DNA of 64,000 nt from Planctomycetota bacterium (lineage in GTDB: Bacteria > Planctomycetota > UBA1135 > GCA-002686595), in the NCBI GenBank assembly GCA_026692665.1, contig JAPLOF010000053.1, positions 43,217 through 107,216 on the forward strand, in the 5' to 3' direction. Of this stretch, positions 60,624-64,000 are shown one piece after another. A model generated the notes under the pieces. That model was not told the DNA's origin. It worked only from the letters and a program-made list of their open reading frames with translations, and made no database searches. The position numbers and the translations under genes are program-made. Position 1 is the first letter of the stretch; every line of letters begins with the position of its first letter.

Positions 60624-61654
60624 CCGGCGTCGTCCCCGCTCGGGGCCGAGTCCGCGCCCGGCGATCCCGGGCTCCGCTCGACCTCGAGACGGTCGGCCTC
60701 GCCCCCGGAGAACTCGAGGAACCACAGGAGCCGCAGGCGCCAGGCGGCCGGCGTGCTCTCGTAGCGGTACAGGCCGAAGAGGATCGACGTCTCGGATCGT
60801 CCGCGGTCGGAGCTGTAGGAGTAGAGGAGCGGGATGTCGATCTCCTGGAGCTCGCTCGCGCGCCGGGAGACGCCGGCCTGGAGGTCGATCTGCGCGCCGT
60901 CGCGCACGATCCCGAGTTCGAGTCCCCCGTCCGCGGGCGTCTTGCGGATCGCGTCGAGCACGACCTGCGGGTGAGCCACCGCCTCGCCGCCGATCGCGCG
61001 GACGAGATCGCCGTAGCGCACGCCCGCGGCGCGCCAGGGGCTCGCGCGCGAGAGCCCGACGACCACGGCCCCACCGCCGGGCCCGAGACCCGCGGCGCGC
61101 GCCTCGACCTCGCTCGCGGTGCGCAGGACGACGCCGACGCGCTCCTCTTCGCGGAACCGCTCCACGTTCTCACGCGCGGCCGGCCTCGCGCGCGCCACGG
61201 TCACGATCGCGACGGTGCGCTCCGCGCCGGCGCGATCGAGCACGACCTCGAGGCGCGTGCCGGGCGAAGTCGCCAACTCGAGTTCGCGCCATTCGCTCGG
61301 CCAGCGCGGGTTCGACGCGCGCCCGCCCGCGCGGACCTCGACGACCAGGTCGCCGAGCTCGACGCCGGCGAGATCACCGGGTGAGTTCTCGACGACCGCC
61401 TGCACGACGAGGCCGCCCGCGTCCGACGCGAGTGCGTCCAACGAATCGCTGGCGGCCCCCACGGAGATCCCGGTGAAGGAGCCCGTCGGCAGATCGCGGC
61501 GTGCGTCCTCGTCGCGCGGCTCGTCGCGCAGATCCAGCGGTTCCTCGAGATCGGCGAGCGGCGGCGGGTCCACGGGCAGCGAGCGCTTCCCGATCGAGCA
61601 CGCCGGGAGCAGCGCGACCACGGACAGGAGTCCGATCCGAGCGAGTCTTCCCAT
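60620..61654 (-). CDS. lipoprotein with two PDZ domains
   Basis: A 344-aa lipoprotein (lipobox LLPAC, Cys at about 19). Two PDZ-like segments are visible: GGLVVQAVVENSPGDLAGVE (about 79-98) and GGAVVVGLSRASPWRAAGVR (about 197-216), each followed by a GDLV motif. There is no protease domain, so it probably binds C-termini of partner proteins. The C-terminal ~80 residues form a beta region (LLYSYSSDRGRSETSILFGL). Its ATG shares a base with the TGA of the ABC gene (TGATG). Coupling to the transporter upstream and the propellers downstream suggests one envelope complex. Confidence 0.87.
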   Translation of the reverse strand: MGRLARIGLLSVVALLPACSIGKRSLPVDPPPLADLEEPLDLRDEPRDEDARRDLPTGSFTGISVGAASDSLDALASDAGGLVVQAVVENSPGDLAGVELGDLVVEVRAGGRASNPRWPSEWRELELATSPGTRLEVVLDRAGAERTVAIVTVARARPAARENVERFREEERVGVVLRTASEVEARAAGLGPGGGAVVVGLSRASPWRAAGVRYGDLVRAIGGEAVAHPQVVLDAIRKTPADGGLELGIVRDGAQIDLQAGVSRRASELQEIDIPLLYSYSSDRGRSETSILFGLYRYESTPAAWRLRLLWFLEFSGGEADRLEVERSPGSPGADSAPSGDDAG

Positions 61655-63486
61655 CACGGAACATCCCTGCGCCGCACGATGGCGAGCGCGATCGAGGCCG
61701 ACACGAAGCCCCACGCAGCGGGTACCCAGACGGACCACGCCCCGTGCTCGAACGTCGCGTTGCTCACGCCCTGCGCCACGTCGACATAGAAGCGCACGAA
61801 GGACGTGTCGGAAAGGGGCGAGGGCAGGTGATCACTCGGCAGGACGCCGCGCGCCCCCATGGCCCGTTCGAACGTCCGCGCGAGATCGAGCACGACTCCC
61901 GCTCCCAACGAGAGCGCCAGAGCCGCTGCGCCGACGCGCGCGATCGTCCCGCTCAGGAAGCCGATGACCGCGTAGGCGAGGAGCGGGACGAGGGGCGCGG
62001 CGAGCGCCAGCCGGAGGTCGGGCCAGAGGTCGGCCGCCTGGATCAGGGTGAAACGGGCGCCGTTCGGCAGGACCTCCGTGACGTCGCCGAAGCCGAAGGC
62101 GAGCGCGGCCAGGCCGATGGCGGCGCCGGCGAGCAGCGCGTACGAACCCAGCGTGGCGGCGGCCAGCGCGCCGAGCTTCGCGAGCACGACCTGGGCGCGG
62201 GTCACCGGACGCAGGAGGGTGTTGCGCAGGGTGCCGCGCGCGAGCTCGGCCGCGATCGACTGGCTCCCGAGCCCGAGCGCGACGAAAGCGAGCACGGGCA
62301 ACCCAGCTTGCAACGCGATGCCGACCGCTTCGAAACCATTGACGTCCGTCGCGCTGAAGACCTCGTTGCCCCCCACGGCCCGGGCGTCCTCGGCCGCCTG
62401 CGCCGCGCGACGCGCGATCGCCAGGGCACCGACGAGCGCCGGCGCGGACAGGAGCAGGGGGACGGCCAGCGAGCTGTTCCAGCGGCGGACGTCGGCCGAG
62501 AGCGCGCGGCGCACCGGATCGCGCGGCGCCAGTCGCTCGCGGGGGGCGGCGGCGGTCGGCGGAGCGGTCGGCTCCACGGTCCGCGCCGCGTCCGCGGAGA
62601 AGCGCAGGTAGATCTCCTCCAGGTTGCGAGGCGCCGGCGCGAACGCGCGCAGCGGCACGTTGCCCCGCACCAGCGCGTTCGCGATCTCCGCGGGCGCGCG
62701 GTCGCCCAGCTCGAACGCCAGGAAACCGGCTTCCACGCGCGCCGTGACCCCGAGGCCCGCGAGGACGCGCTGCGCGGCCGACGCGTCGGCCGTCTCGAGA
62801 CGGTAGCTCGCGCTCGCCCCGAAGAGCGCCGCGGTCTCCGATTCGGCGACGAGCCGCCCACCCTTGAGGACCCCGATGCGGTTGCAGAGCTCGGCCAGTT
62901 CGTGCAGTTGGTGGCTCGAGACGAGGATCGTCGTCCCCTTCTCGCGGTTGAGGGCGCGCAGGAGCTCGCGCATCTCCGCGATGCCCTCCGGATAGAGTCC
63001 GTTCGTGGGCTCGTCGAGCAGCAGGACGCGCGGGGAACCGAGCAGCGCCTGCGCGATCCCGAGCCGCTGCCGCATGCCGTGTGAGTAGGCCTGCACGGGT
63101 TTCCCGCCCGCGCGCGCGAGCCCGACGCGCTCGATCCACGTTCCCGCCTCCCGGCGTGCCTCGGCGCGCGCGAAGCCCTGGAGGCGCGCCAGCTCCTCGA
63201 GGTTCCGCGCGCCGTTCCACTGGCCGTGGAATCCGGGTGTCTCGATCAGCCCGCCCATGCGGGCGCGCGCTTCGCGTGGTTCGCGTGCCGCGTCCAGCCC
63301 GTCGACCAGCACGGTGCCGCTCTCGGGGCGGACGAGGCCGAGCGCGACCCGCATCGCCGTCGTCTTGCCCGCGCCGTTGTGCCCGATGAAACCGTAGATG
63401 TCGCCCGCGCGCACGTCGATCGAGACGCGATCGAGCGCGAGCTGGTCGCCGTAGCGCTTCGTGATCCCGATCAGGCGCAGCGACAT
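61654..63486 (-). CDS. ABC transporter with fused ATPase and permease
   Basis: A 610-aa single-chain half-transporter. The N-terminal ATPase (about 1-230) has Walker A GHNGAGKTT, Q-loop LIETPGFHG, signature YSHGMRQRL, Walker B VLLLDEPTNGL and H-loop SSHQL, of the ABC-2/bacitracin-resistance (CcmA-like) type. After a linker to about 345, the C-terminal part has about six helices (SLAVPLLLSAPALVGALAIA, IQAADLWPDLRLALAAPLVP) of an ABC-2 permease. In most bacteria these are separate polypeptides. A homodimer would form the full exporter. It heads the operon with the PDZ lipoprotein and two FG-GAP proteins. Confidence 0.92.
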   Translation of the reverse strand: MSLRLIGITKRYGDQLALDRVSIDVRAGDIYGFIGHNGAGKTTAMRVALGLVRPESGTVLVDGLDAAREPREARARMGGLIETPGFHGQWNGARNLEELARLQGFARAEARREAGTWIERVGLARAGGKPVQAYSHGMRQRLGIAQALLGSPRVLLLDEPTNGLYPEGIAEMRELLRALNREKGTTILVSSHQLHELAELCNRIGVLKGGRLVAESETAALFGASASYRLETADASAAQRVLAGLGVTARVEAGFLAFELGDRAPAEIANALVRGNVPLRAFAPAPRNLEEIYLRFSADAARTVEPTAPPTAAAPRERLAPRDPVRRALSADVRRWNSSLAVPLLLSAPALVGALAIARRAAQAAEDARAVGGNEVFSATDVNGFEAVGIALQAGLPVLAFVALGLGSQSIAAELARGTLRNTLLRPVTRAQVVLAKLGALAAATLGSYALLAGAAIGLAALAFGFGDVTEVLPNGARFTLIQAADLWPDLRLALAAPLVPLLAYAVIGFLSGTIARVGAAALALSLGAGVVLDLARTFERAMGARGVLPSDHLPSPLSDTSFVRFYVDVAQGVSNATFEHGAWSVWVPAAWGFVSASIALAIVRRRDVP

Positions 63487-63561
63487 GGGCAGCTCTGGTT
63501 CAGGATTTGGGGGAGTGCTCGCGGCCGGTGAGCCGCGGCGCTCCGGATCCGCGGCCAGCGA

Positions 63562-64000
63562 TCAACCACGTCCGAGGATGCGATCCATCCGCCGCGAGAC
63601 GTCCATCAGGCGCTCGCGACCGCCACCGCCGACTTCGGCCGTGAACCAACCCGCGTATCCGACGTGCGCGAGGGCCTCGATCACGGCCGGCCAGTCCTCG
63701 TCCCCCTCGCCGATCTCGACCCAGCCCTTCGAATTGCTGTAGCCCTTGAAATCGACCTTCAGCAGGCGGTTCCCGAGGCGGCGGATCCACTCGGCGGGCG
63801 GGAGGCCGTACTTGATCATGTTCGAGCAGTCGAAGTACGCCCCCACCGCGGGGTCCTGGAACTCGTCCACGTACTTCACGAGGTCCTCGGGCGTCTTGAG
63901 GAAGTCGTTCCAGACGACCTCGATCGCGATGCGCACGCCAGCCTCCTTGGCCTCGGGCAGCGCTTTCCGGATCTCGGCCTGAGAGCGCTCCCAGACCTGT
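63562..64000 (-). CDS. sugar phosphate isomerase/epimerase-like TIM-barrel protein (partial)
   Basis: Only the C-terminal ~145 residues lie in the window; the frame runs off the right end with no start needed. AGVRIAIEVVWNDFLKTPED, VGAYFDCSNMIKYG, LLKVDFKGYS and EIGEGDEDWPAVIEAL match the AP-endonuclease-2/xylose-isomerase-like TIM barrel: Glu, Asp and Asp/His metal ligands at strand ends. Members often are hydroxypyruvate, tagatose or inosose isomerases/dehydratases. The exact substrate cannot be judged from this fragment. It ends 75 bases upstream of the ABC operon on the same strand. Confidence 0.85.
   Translation of the reverse strand, partial: QVWERSQAEIRKALPEAKEAGVRIAIEVVWNDFLKTPEDLVKYVDEFQDPAVGAYFDCSNMIKYGLPPAEWIRRLGNRLLKVDFKGYSNSKGWVEIGEGDEDWPAVIEALAHVGYAGWFTAEVGGGGRERLMDVSRRMDRILGRG

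Overview
This is a very GC-rich (roughly 70%) chromosomal stretch with about 48 protein genes, one tRNA and short intergenic gaps. I see no mobile element, phage gene or CRISPR array. The lineage signals point to a Planctomycetota-like (PVC group) bacterium. There is a very long GreA with a helical N-terminal region, an architecture otherwise known to me from Chlamydiae. There are many secreted FG-GAP, TPR and terpenoid-cyclase-toroid proteins of the planctomycete type. There is also a small Cys-rich secreted protein of a kind I associate with that phylum. This assignment is inference from gene content, not from a marker tree.

Layout. 1-4.3 kb: MscS channel, rsmG coupled to a 35-residue membrane protein, tRNA-Trp, and the poly(A)-polymerase-like gene pcnB. 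4.3-4.6 kb: a gene-free stretch holding a long rod-like RNA fold, a candidate non-coding RNA. 4.6-11.4 kb: a BatD-like membrane protein, two secreted proteins, class I fructose-bisphosphate aldolase and the Cys-rich secreted protein. 11.5-18.2 kb: a BaiN-type flavoprotein, a NicO-type permease, dusB behind a degenerate amidohydrolase, and an RlmI-like methyltransferase. 18.3-23.9 kb: greA, a SahR-like regulator followed by ahcY, and a Dps protein. 23.9-32.3 kb: UDG and aminotransferase (minus strand), then an Eis-like acetyltransferase, a DUF2961/GH172 protein, a membrane protein and a large secreted protein. 32.6-34.3 kb: HU, an 0.8-kb gene-free gap and a SlyD-type FKBP. 34.2-40.4 kb: two huge coupled genes, a TPR protein and a propeller/toroid membrane protein. 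40.6-43.6 kb: M28 peptidase lipoprotein and a YihY-winged-helix fusion. 43.7-46.7 kb: three pseudopilin genes. 46.9-53.3 kb: zinc-ribbon, PepSY-FKBP, RRM, zinc-ribbon/SPFH pair and an MFS carrier. 53.4-57.3 kb: amidase and prolyl oligopeptidase. 57.3-63.5 kb: a tightly overlapping operon of ABC transporter, PDZ lipoprotein and two FG-GAP proteins. The window ends inside a sugar-phosphate isomerase-like gene.

Two points stand out in gene expression. First, many first-in-operon genes have a TANNNT (-10-like) hexamer ending only 6-11 bases before the start codon and no Shine-Dalgarno, which suggests widespread leaderless mRNAs. In contrast, tRNA-Trp, HU and the RRM protein have textbook -35/17 bp/-10 promoters with real leaders. 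Second, stop/start overlaps (ATGA, GTGA, TGATG) are common, so translational coupling seems to be a major way of tying functional pairs together.
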